Shown: one piece after another, positions 26,978-34,270 of the stretch | Numbering within the stretch: the stretch's first letter is position 1 | Layout of the letters: each line of letters starts with the position of its first letter | Origin: Chitinophaga sp. | GTDB lineage: Bacteria; Bacteroidota; Bacteroidia; Chitinophagales; Chitinophagaceae | Length of the DNA stretch: 64,000 bases | Direction: 5' to 3' | Assembly (NCBI RefSeq): GCF_017745275.1 | Contig: NZ_JAGHZS010000009.1 | Location: 186,001-250,000 of the forward strand | Position numbers and translations under genes: made by a program | The notes under the pieces: generated by a model | Told to the model about the DNA's origin: nothing | Databases searched by the model: none | Seen by the model: the letters and a program-made list of their open reading frames with translations, nothing else

Positions 26978-28687
26978 ATGGTAAAACTAATAACAACAGG
27001 CATTGTGTGCTGCCTGATGTGGATAGCTTGTAAAACAGCGACGCCGCCAACACCGGTAACGCAGCGGCATCTGGCACGGCTGGACTCCATGGCCGATGTG
27101 CCGCAACCACTGCAGATCATCGACTGGTACGCGCTGGCCCGGCAATTCGACAGCACCGCCTATAACTTCAATACCACCGGTCCACATTGGCCACTGGTGT
27201 GGTGGGACAGCAGCCGTCATAATTTTGATCAGCCGGTAGTAGGCCTCTATACCGCCATGGATGACCAGCGACAGGGTCCTCTGCATAATAAGGGAATTTT
27301 TCACGAAGCCCTGGCTACCATGGGAGCCACACTCGGTGCTACTTTAGTGGGTATTGACAAAAGTCGTCCGCCCGGCCTTAACTATGTAGCCATGCTGAAA
27401 AATTATTTCAACCGCGAAACCGGCTGGGATATTATGATGAATAATACCTGCCCCGAAGTAGCACAGCTGGGCGGCGGCTATGGGCGCGACTGGTGGTACG
27501 ATGTATATCCCAACGTACTTTTTTATGGCATATACGATCACTATCCCAACACGCCGGGCTTTGATACGCTGGCTCATCGCATTGCTGAAAAATTCTGCGC
27601 CGCCGACTCTGTATTGAATGGCAATTATGATCACTCCTTTTTCGATTATGCACACCTGCAACCCAAAGAAAACTGGATCTGTAAACAGCAGGATGCAGCG
27701 GCGGGTCATGCCTACGTATTATATGCCGCGTACAAAAAATTTGGCGATCCACGTTACCTGCAACATGCCGTGAAAGCATTGCAAACACTGGAGCAACAGC
27801 CACACAATACCAATTATGAAGTGCTGATGCCTTTTGGCGCTTACATGGCAGCAAGACTCAATGCCGAACAAGGCAAACAATTTAACGTGCAGAAATTTAT
27901 GGAATGGACATTTAATGGCAACCCGGAATGTCGCCTTGGCTGGGGCGTATTGGTGGGCAACTGGAACGGCATTGACATCTCTGGTATTGTGGGCAGCACC
28001 ACAGACCGGGGCGGATACGGATTCCTGATGAACACCTTTGATGCGGCGTGGCCACTTGTGGCCATGGTGCGCTACGATCCTTCCTATGCCGCTACCGTTG
28101 GTAAATGGATGCTCAATGCCAGCAATGCTGCCCGTTTCTTTTACACCCAATATATGCCGGATGATCATGAAACCATCCCGGGAAAAGCGGCTATTACCAA
28201 AGGCGTGATTGGTTACGAAGGTATTATTCATACTTCCTCCTACCCGGAGTATGCACACCTGAAAGCGCCGGTAGCACAAGGTGATGGGCCTCAATGGGCC
28301 AAAGGAAACCCGGATGTGTCACAATTCAGCGTATATGGCAGCGGGCATGTGGGCATCTTTGGCAGTATTATCCGTACTACTTCCGTGCCCGGCATCTTAC
28401 AACTGAATTTACTGGCCACAGATTTTTTCAGAGATACGGCCTACCCTTCTTTTCTCTACTATAATCCTTACCCGGAAGAAAAAAAGGTAACAGTACATAC
28501 CGGTGATCAACCGGTGGATATTTATAACACGGTTACCCGGCAATTTATTGCGCGTAAAGTGAAGCAATCGTACGACCTGGTATTACCGGCGCGAAGCCCG
28601 GCAGTGCTGGTATTTACGCCAGCAGGAGGTAAAGAGCGTACAGTGGGTAACCAATTGCAGGTAAATGGGGTAACGATTAGCTATTAG
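26978..28687 (+). CDS. lipoprotein of unknown family, predicted helical-barrel glycosidase-like
   Basis: A 569-residue protein with lipobox LMWIAC (Cys18), so membrane-anchored in the periplasm or on the surface. The middle has paired helices of the alpha/alpha-toroid kind (DAAAGHAYVLYAAYKKFGD then YLQHAVKALQTLEQQ, about 230-270). Gly/aromatic-rich turns at about 158-180 (QLGGGYGRDWWYDVYPN) and 310-350 (GWGVLVGNWNGIDISG, TDRGGYGFL) could line an active site. A beta-sandwich-like C-terminus (about 480-569) follows. The layout is like clan GH-L/GH-M type glycosidases or lyases, but I recognise no named family and see no Asp-Asp pair of GH76. It is the last gene of the hybrid-regulated GH130 locus, so extracytoplasmic glycan cleavage is the best guess. 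Confidence 0.75.
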   Translation: MVKLITTGIVCCLMWIACKTATPPTPVTQRHLARLDSMADVPQPLQIIDWYALARQFDSTAYNFNTTGPHWPLVWWDSSRHNFDQPVVGLYTAMDDQRQGPLHNKGIFHEALATMGATLGATLVGIDKSRPPGLNYVAMLKNYFNRETGWDIMMNNTCPEVAQLGGGYGRDWWYDVYPNVLFYGIYDHYPNTPGFDTLAHRIAEKFCAADSVLNGNYDHSFFDYAHLQPKENWICKQQDAAAGHAYVLYAAYKKFGDPRYLQHAVKALQTLEQQPHNTNYEVLMPFGAYMAARLNAEQGKQFNVQKFMEWTFNGNPECRLGWGVLVGNWNGIDISGIVGSTTDRGGYGFLMNTFDAAWPLVAMVRYDPSYAATVGKWMLNASNAARFFYTQYMPDDHETIPGKAAITKGVIGYEGIIHTSSYPEYAHLKAPVAQGDGPQWAKGNPDVSQFSVYGSGHVGIFGSIIRTTSVPGILQLNLLATDFFRDTAYPSFLYYNPYPEEKKVTVHTGDQPVDIYNTVTRQFIARKVKQSYDLVLPARSPAVLVFTPAGGKERTVGNQLQVNGVTISY

Positions 28688-28798
28688 CAATTAGCAGTTA
28701 GCAGTTAGCAGTTAGCAAATGCAGCGGAGATCATGTTATGTTTATCTCCGCTGTACTTGCTAACTGCTAACTGCTAATTGCTAACTGCTAATTGCTAC
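28684..28798. repeat. heptamer-built giant inverted repeat between convergent genes
   Basis: The left arm has five tandem units TTAGCAG/TTAGCAA (28684-28718). A perfect 10-bp inner stem CAGCGGAGAT/ATCTCCGCTG (28722-28731 with 28744-28753, 12-nt loop) follows. The right arm has six units CTGCTAA/TTGCTAA (28757-28798, the last imperfect). The arms are near-perfect complements for about 48 nt. The TAG stop codons of both convergent genes lie inside the outermost units. It probably acts as a two-way terminator and may have grown by slippage. Confidence 0.85.
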
Positions 28799-29781
28799 AA
28801 CAGTCCTTCCAGTATTTTTTCCAATTGATCTTTTTTGGAATAGTCGAGAGATGCGGCGATTTTTCCGTCTTTGCCCATCACAATCACGTGGGGGATATAA
28901 AAGATATGCAATGCTTCCTTCACACCTTTACCATCCTGGAATCCGCCGGCGGCGAGCGTCTGCATCCATTCCATCCCCAGTTCCTGCATGGCTTTATGCC
29001 ATTTTTCTTTATCATCATCTACGGAAATGCTCACAAATTGCACGCCTTTCGCTTTGAATTTTTTATAGTGCTCTCGTAGTGTAGGAATGTATGCGCGGCA
29101 AGGCGAACACCAGCTGGCCCAAAAGTCGAATACCACTATTTTGCCGGCAAGACTTTTTACAGGAAAAGGCCGGCCTTTGGCATCCGTCATTGCCAGATCC
29201 GGGAAAGCGTTACCCGTACTGGCTTTTGTCAGGGCTGCAATGGCAATATCCAGTCGCTGGCCGGACCAGGTGTTCAGCGCTTCCTGGCTTAACAGGGCAC
29301 GGGCTGCCGTGGCCTTTTCGAGCGTACTGGTATGATCCCTCAGTGCGAGATAGGCAGCTATCTCACTGTTGGGATGAAGCTTGATATACTCCAGCGAGGG
29401 GCGTGGCGTATCCTGGAACTGTTGCCAGTCGTCATTTAGTTTGCCTCCTTTCAGTTTGGTACCAGACAGGGAATCCAGGCTGCAATCCAGGCTGTAGCTC
29501 GTATTTTCCAGGTATACGTACATAGACATGGTGCTTACTTTCAACTCCACCAGTGCCGGGTGCTCCAGCTTGCCGGTATAGATGAACTCACCATTCGTGA
29601 TGCGCACTTTGGGTGGTATCTCTTCGTTTTTTTCATCCTGCGTAAGATGAATAAACCGTGTGATCACCACAGTGCCACTGATCACACCTGTTACTTTTCC
29701 TTTGATCACGAAACCTTCAGCTGCCATGCCCAGCACGGGTAACAACAACAGGAAGACGATGTTTAACAGTGATATTCTCAT
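28795..29781 (-). CDS. TlpA-like thiol-disulfide oxidoreductase with DUF4369-type N-domain
   Basis: A 328-residue exported protein from ATG 29781 (the longer frame from 29811 adds ten residues before the signal). The signal peptide is about 20 residues, cleaved near GMAAE. A DUF4369-like beta domain (about 20-110) and helical linker precede the thioredoxin domain (about 190-328) with WASWCSPC, Cys225 and Cys228, and the cis-Pro loop FYIPHVIVM. It is the last gene of the protease-thioredoxin group, 75 nt after its paralogue with a 16-bp hairpin between. Its stop codon lies in a heptamer of the large inverted repeat. Redox partner unknown. Confidence 0.9.
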   Translation of the reverse strand: MRISLLNIVFLLLLPVLGMAAEGFVIKGKVTGVISGTVVITRFIHLTQDEKNEEIPPKVRITNGEFIYTGKLEHPALVELKVSTMSMYVYLENTSYSLDCSLDSLSGTKLKGGKLNDDWQQFQDTPRPSLEYIKLHPNSEIAAYLALRDHTSTLEKATAARALLSQEALNTWSGQRLDIAIAALTKASTGNAFPDLAMTDAKGRPFPVKSLAGKIVVFDFWASWCSPCRAYIPTLREHYKKFKAKGVQFVSISVDDDKEKWHKAMQELGMEWMQTLAAGGFQDGKGVKEALHIFYIPHVIVMGKDGKIAASLDYSKKDQLEKILEGLL

Positions 29782-29796
29782 AACAGTAAGGTGATT

Positions 29797-29835
29797 AAAC
29801 AGCGGCACCACGCCTGTAGCGTGGTGCCGCTGTTT
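29797..29835 (-). other. 16-bp intergenic hairpin between the two TlpA-like genes
   Basis: A perfect 16-bp G/C-rich stem AAACAGCGGCACCACG/CGTGGTGCCGCTGTTT (29797-29812 with 29820-29835) with a 7-nt loop. On the coding (minus) strand only a weak U-stretch follows; a true T6 run follows on the plus strand (29838-29843). It ends 15 nt before the next ATG, so it may attenuate or set mRNA ends rather than fully terminate. Confidence 0.65.
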
Positions 29836-29856
29836 GTTTTTTAAGAATAGTTTTTG

Positions 29857-31044
29857 TTATTGTATAGTGGTGGATAATTTTTTGTCGAGATTATCATCCA
29901 TCAGGTCCATCGCTACTACCTTTCCACTTGGGTCTACCAGGATATTGGAGGGGATATAGGTAACTCCATATACTGCAGCAGCGGGATCACCCCAACCTTT
30001 CAGCCCGGAAACCTGCAGCCAGTCCAGTTTTTCCTTGTCTATTGCTTTTGTCCAGGCTTCTTTTTTAGAATCAAGGGAAACGCCGAGGAGCACGAAGTTT
30101 TTGTTTTTATACTTTTCATAGGCCGCTTTCAGGAAAGGGATCTGCCCTTTACAGGGACCACACCAGCTGGCCCAGAAATCGATCAGCACATATTTCCCTT
30201 TAAAATCAGCCAGTGATACTTCTTTGCCGTTCACATCTGCGAGGGTGAATCCAGGGGCATCAGCACCTATTTTAGGACGGTTGGATGGATTGGCAGATGC
30301 CTCATCACTGAAACCAAGACTCATTGGAGACGGATCTATTTTACCCGGGTGTTTATACCGCATCAGGATACGGGATGCCTTTGCATGTTCTCCCAGTCCT
30401 TCGTAAAGCGAGTCTCTTTCCTTATTGTTGGTGAAATAGCAGGTCAGGAGATAACCGGTAAGACCAGAGTTGGGATTGGCTTTGATCCATTTTACATACT
30501 GCCGGTGCATGATGCTGTCTAATACATTCGCTTTCTTCCAAAGAGAATCTGCTTTATCTTCATCTCCCACCTTCCTGGCTGCGTCGAAAGCCTGGTGCAG
30601 ATCTTCCACTTCTTTACCCAATCCTTTTTCACCGCTCACCATCGTCATCACTTCCTGGCTTTCTTTTACCCAGGAACTACCGCTAAACTTTGCACCGGTG
30701 AGACCATCTCCTTTGCCCGTAATTTTCATTTCTCCATCTTCCACGTACATCACCGCTGCAGTATTGGCGGTGGCGTAAGCGCTACCGATCACAAGAATAT
30801 ACATACTGCCGCCTTTAGGCATAGGCATATTGATGTTGAAACCATGATTTTTGATACGGGCGCTATCCACATCACCGGAGTAGGGTTCATAGAGGTATAC
30901 CATGGTATCATTTGGCAGCTTGTCTATTTTTGCAGTAATCCTGGCAACTTTTTTATTATCATTCCTGAACACGAGTGGTTGTTCCTGCGCCAATGCCTGC
31001 AGACTACCGGCACAAAGAAGCAACAAAAGAAATTTCTTAATCAT
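29857..31044 (-). CDS. TlpA-like thiol-disulfide oxidoreductase, paralogue of its downstream neighbour
   Basis: A 395-residue exported protein. I place the start at ATG 31044 (MIKKFLLLLL, signal peptide to ALAQ); the frame stays open further upstream only because it overlaps the protease gene. A DUF4369-like domain (about 20-130) and a helical region (about 130-230) lead to an AhpC/TSA-TlpA domain (about 255-395). The active site is WASWCGPC, with Cys295 and Cys298, and the cis-Pro loop is VTYIPSNILV. It lies 28 nt after the S41 protease gene and before a second TlpA-like gene, so three envelope proteins are made together. Confidence 0.9.
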   Translation of the reverse strand: MIKKFLLLLLCAGSLQALAQEQPLVFRNDNKKVARITAKIDKLPNDTMVYLYEPYSGDVDSARIKNHGFNINMPMPKGGSMYILVIGSAYATANTAAVMYVEDGEMKITGKGDGLTGAKFSGSSWVKESQEVMTMVSGEKGLGKEVEDLHQAFDAARKVGDEDKADSLWKKANVLDSIMHRQYVKWIKANPNSGLTGYLLTCYFTNNKERDSLYEGLGEHAKASRILMRYKHPGKIDPSPMSLGFSDEASANPSNRPKIGADAPGFTLADVNGKEVSLADFKGKYVLIDFWASWCGPCKGQIPFLKAAYEKYKNKNFVLLGVSLDSKKEAWTKAIDKEKLDWLQVSGLKGWGDPAAAVYGVTYIPSNILVDPSGKVVAMDLMDDNLDKKLSTTIQ

Positions 31045-31072
31045 ATACGGTGCTTTTAGTGAGTTTATGTGT

Positions 31073-33244
31073 TTATAACTGATTCGCCAGCATATCTTCC
31101 AGTACAGACACTGTTTGATCCAAATAAATATCCTTACTGAGTTTTTCCAGCCACTCTTTGCTGCGAAGTTCTTCTCCGGGTGTTGTTTTAAGGGTAGCCG
31201 GGTTAATACTGCGCAGGAGTGCAGGCTGTACATTCAACGTATGCCCTGCCGGTAGTAGTCGGTCTTGCTGGATCCGCTTCTCACAACCAGATAATGCGCT
31301 GTACTCTTTTCTGAAATCTTCCAGGTTGAGCAACATTGTTTTGTTACGAAGTGTTTTCAATTGCGCCATGGTATTGTCGATGTCCATCAGTGCCGGTGTA
31401 GCTTTGACACGATCATTTGCCAACTGGATTACTTTCCTGAAATCGTATTTACTTTTTACTTTTTCAAATGGCAGCAACTGCAGGGTATCATTGGGCAATG
31501 CTGAGCTGTAATCCTTCTCCATAATGGATTCGAGCGACATTCTTTTTTGCAGGATAATATCCGGCGTAACGCCATTTAATTGCGTAGCAGTACCGGAGAT
31601 GCGGTAGAATTTCTGCAGGGTGAGGTTCAGCGTACCATAAGCGGTATCCGGTATGTTTTTGGCGGCATCTCCCAGTTTACCCATTGGGAAGCCGGATTGC
31701 GCGGTGCCTTTACCAAAAGTAGAGCTGGTACCGATGATAATACCACGACCCAGATCCTGCATAGCAGCGGCAAATATCTCAGAGGCAGATGCACTGCCCT
31801 CATCCACCATCACGGTAAGCGGACCATCATAGAGAGGGGTTATATCAGGCGAAGTATACTGCTGCAGGCTATCTTTTGAACGCAGCCAGGAAACAGGGCT
31901 GGAAGGTACGAAGCCGGCACACATCCGCACTACTTCATGCAGTGCGCCACCAGGATTACCCCGGAGATCCATGATGATACCATCTATTTCATTTTCTTTC
32001 AGTTTCTCTATTTCTGTCCACACATCATTGGCACAACCTTTTAACCCGGTTCCAGTGGGATCAAGGTAAAAACTGGGCAGATAAATATAGCCGTATTTTT
32101 TACCGTTTTTCTCTATCAGTGCACTACGGGTCCTGTTTTCCGTATCAAGTACTTCATCTCTTTTCAACGTAACGGTTCGGGCTTGTTCACCGGGTTGCTG
32201 TAGTGTGAGGGTGACAGAAGTGCCTTTATCACCGCGGATCATGGAGGTAACATGAGAAGCGTCCATGCCGTTCACCGGTACCATTACACCATGGTTATCC
32301 ATGATAGCTACAACAATATCATTCTCCTTCACTTCCCCGCTTTTGTAAGCAGTGCCTCCGGGCATCATTCTCTTCACGATAAAATCCGCTTCTTTGGCGC
32401 CCAATTCGATACCCAGACCGTAATACCGTTTGGTGAGCATTTCCGTCCAGGAGCGATCATCCGGTGCAGTATAAGAGGAGTGCGGATCTACTTCTCCTAC
32501 TACCACGGACATGTATTGCGCGAACTTTTCTTTCATTGCATCTTTCGATGTGCATTGGCGGAAATACTCTGCGTACCATTTGCGTACGGTTTCACGTGCT
32601 TTGGCTTCGAGTGCCTTGTTGAATGTTTTTACCGGCTGCGCAGCACTGGTATCTCCTTCCATATAATGACGCAGGGTATAGTATTTCAGGTAACGGCGCC
32701 ATAAGTCTTCACGAGCCTGTTCATTAGCCGGGAATGGCCAGCTTTTATTCCAGGTTACGTCTACAGATTCTTTCTGCTGCATATTGAATGGCTGTTGTAA
32801 GATACGCATGCAGATGGTTTCTGTTTCCCGGATACGTTTGCTATAAATAGCATAGGCCGCATCAAAGAAGGTACTGGCGCCTGAATTTATTTCATCATCA
32901 ACCGAATTTTTGTAGGCACCCAACTGCTGAATATCTTCCTGTAAAAAAATAACATTGTTAGGATCCAGTACATGAATAAATTTTTCCCATACCTGTTGGC
33001 TGTAGGTGTCATTCACTCCTTTAAAATCAAAATGATCTCTTTTTATTTTCCGGAATGCGGAAGCGATAGCGGCACCGCGATAACCTGGCTGGCTCACTTC
33101 CATGATGGGTGGTATAACCGGCCTGGTTGGCTGTGCCGGTATATTAATTGGTATTGACGGCCGTGACTGAGCTATCGCACGGGATCCGGTGAATGCGGCA
33201 GCAGCAAACAACAACAGGATCTTCGTTCCCTGGCAAACTTTCAT
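31073..33244 (-). CDS. C-terminal processing (tail-specific) protease, S41A family
   Basis: A 723-residue periplasmic protease related to Prc/CtpA. A signal peptide (1-25, AIAQ) and a long helical N-terminal domain (about 50-245) precede a PDZ domain (about 255-345, with YYGLGIELGAKEADF) and the S41 core. The catalytic Ser is probably S486 in SASASEIF with the base Lys at K512 in TFGKGTAQ; RGNPGGALHE precedes them. Such enzymes cut proteins from exposed C-termini. It starts about 50 nt after an ECF-like promoter and 105 nt after a terminator, so it heads its own unit with two TlpA-like thioredoxins. Confidence 0.94.
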   Translation of the reverse strand: MKVCQGTKILLLFAAAAFTGSRAIAQSRPSIPINIPAQPTRPVIPPIMEVSQPGYRGAAIASAFRKIKRDHFDFKGVNDTYSQQVWEKFIHVLDPNNVIFLQEDIQQLGAYKNSVDDEINSGASTFFDAAYAIYSKRIRETETICMRILQQPFNMQQKESVDVTWNKSWPFPANEQAREDLWRRYLKYYTLRHYMEGDTSAAQPVKTFNKALEAKARETVRKWYAEYFRQCTSKDAMKEKFAQYMSVVVGEVDPHSSYTAPDDRSWTEMLTKRYYGLGIELGAKEADFIVKRMMPGGTAYKSGEVKENDIVVAIMDNHGVMVPVNGMDASHVTSMIRGDKGTSVTLTLQQPGEQARTVTLKRDEVLDTENRTRSALIEKNGKKYGYIYLPSFYLDPTGTGLKGCANDVWTEIEKLKENEIDGIIMDLRGNPGGALHEVVRMCAGFVPSSPVSWLRSKDSLQQYTSPDITPLYDGPLTVMVDEGSASASEIFAAAMQDLGRGIIIGTSSTFGKGTAQSGFPMGKLGDAAKNIPDTAYGTLNLTLQKFYRISGTATQLNGVTPDIILQKRMSLESIMEKDYSSALPNDTLQLLPFEKVKSKYDFRKVIQLANDRVKATPALMDIDNTMAQLKTLRNKTMLLNLEDFRKEYSALSGCEKRIQQDRLLPAGHTLNVQPALLRSINPATLKTTPGEELRSKEWLEKLSKDIYLDQTVSVLEDMLANQL

Positions 33245-33291
33245 ACTCTTCTAATTAAGGCTGATAATTGATGTTAGCGTTTCTGTATTAA

Positions 33292-33319
33292 AGACAACCA
33301 TTCGAAAAAAAAGGGTGAA
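33292..33319 (-). promoter_or_regulatory. candidate ECF promoter of protease-thioredoxin unit
   Basis: On the minus strand TTCACCC (33313-33319), 15 nt beginning with T8-CGAA, then TTGTC (33293-33297) followed by TTTAATA. The same two blocks occur before the FecR gene and the sigma gene of this locus. It sits directly behind a terminator and about 48 nt before the protease ATG, where a promoter is needed. Confidence 0.55.
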
Positions 33320-33348
33320 GTAGCCGTAACGGGAAAAGAATATCTCTC

Positions 33349-33377
33349 AAAAAAAAATACCTCCTGGAAAGGAGGTA
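33349..33377 (-). terminator. terminator after the metallohydrolase-like lipoprotein
   Basis: A 7-bp stem TACCTCC/GGAGGTA (33358-33364 with 33371-33377) with a 6-nt loop, followed on the minus strand by an uninterrupted T-run (33349-33357). It lies 44 nt past the stop of the lipoprotein gene and separates the SusCD part from the protease part of the locus. Confidence 0.75.
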
Positions 33378-33420
33378 CCATTTGGGAATAACATTTATAG
33401 ATCTTATGAAGATGGACATA

Positions 33421-34245
33421 TTAAGGCAGGTTGCCAATAGCCTGCAAATCGGCACCGTACCGGTTCATGAAATAATTAACAACGATATTATACCGTTTCA
33501 TCACCAGTCCGTTTACATCTACATCCGGGCTAAGCGGATGTCCCGGAGTGGTAAGCTCCGTATAGGAATAACTGGTAATCATTTCTATATATGCCAGGTA
33601 ATCGGTAGCCAGGTTAAGCTGCGAGTAATTGGCAATAGTGTCTACTACTCCGAGGCTGTACCTGTTGTCATTTCCAACGGAGCCATAGGAATTTGGTGCG
33701 CTGGCCGCAAAATCATCGGGTATAGCAATAGCAGACACACGATAGGCACGTTCCATATAATTCCGGTGAAGTTTCCCCCGCAGCAATCTCAGTTCTGCAG
33801 CTGTCCTGGCAGATAGCGTACTATCGGTACAACCGAAGGCGATCATGCTATTGGTAGCTGCACAGTCTTTTAACACTCCCAGCGTATCTGTGATATGGCG
33901 GGCTAACAATATTTTATACGGCATTGTTTTTTGCAGAAATGTTTCCGGATAGCCATTGAAAAGCTGCGTTCTCAGAAAGGCCAGTGCCTGCGGGATATAA
34001 GCGGTATCTCCCATAGAGGCGGTGTCTGTTCTTTTGTCGATATAATTATAATCGAAATCGTGTTGTGTAAATTTATAGAGGATATAGCTACCATATTGCT
34101 TATGGAAAGCAACAATCGTATCATCATAGCTCTGATGGCCCTGTGGCAGCGTATACCTGGGTTTCACCGGGTCTGGTGTGAGATCGGCTCCTTTATGGCA
34201 GGCAGTAAATATCGCGAGCGTTGCTATCAGAAAATATATTCTCAT
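33421..34245 (-). CDS. substrate-import-associated metallohydrolase-like lipoprotein without HExxH
   Basis: A 274-residue lipoprotein from ATG 34245 (MRIYFLIATLAIFTAC, lipobox Cys16). It shares the layout of the zinc metallohydrolase lipoproteins found next to SusC/SusD: IVAFHKQYGSYILYKFTQHDF near residue 45, an ILLARHITDTLG strand near 110, and the C-terminal DYLAYIEMITSYSYTEL. At the place where HExxH is expected I read LHRNYMERAYR (about residue 155), so the zinc motif appears lost. It may be a binding subunit rather than an enzyme. It follows SusD by 25 nt and ends at a terminator. Family call by pattern recognition only. Confidence 0.7.
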   Translation of the reverse strand: MRIYFLIATLAIFTACHKGADLTPDPVKPRYTLPQGHQSYDDTIVAFHKQYGSYILYKFTQHDFDYNYIDKRTDTASMGDTAYIPQALAFLRTQLFNGYPETFLQKTMPYKILLARHITDTLGVLKDCAATNSMIAFGCTDSTLSARTAAELRLLRGKLHRNYMERAYRVSAIAIPDDFAASAPNSYGSVGNDNRYSLGVVDTIANYSQLNLATDYLAYIEMITSYSYTELTTPGHPLSPDVDVNGLVMKRYNIVVNYFMNRYGADLQAIGNLP

Positions 34246-34270
34246 CACTGATTTTTTACGGTTAAAAATT

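Noticed and set aside
26978..28687. Calling the 569-residue lipoprotein GH76, GH125 or a linalool dehydratase-like enzyme
   Set aside because: The Asp-Asp pair of GH76 is not seen, and only general helical-barrel features are shared with the others.
28684..28798. Short regular repeats resembling a CRISPR array
   Set aside because: Units of 7 bp without spacers, arranged as two inverted arms; no cas genes nearby.
31045..31233. N-terminal extension of the TlpA-like gene to 31233
   Set aside because: The extra 63 codons overlap the protease gene and lie before a perfect signal peptide starting at ATG 31044.
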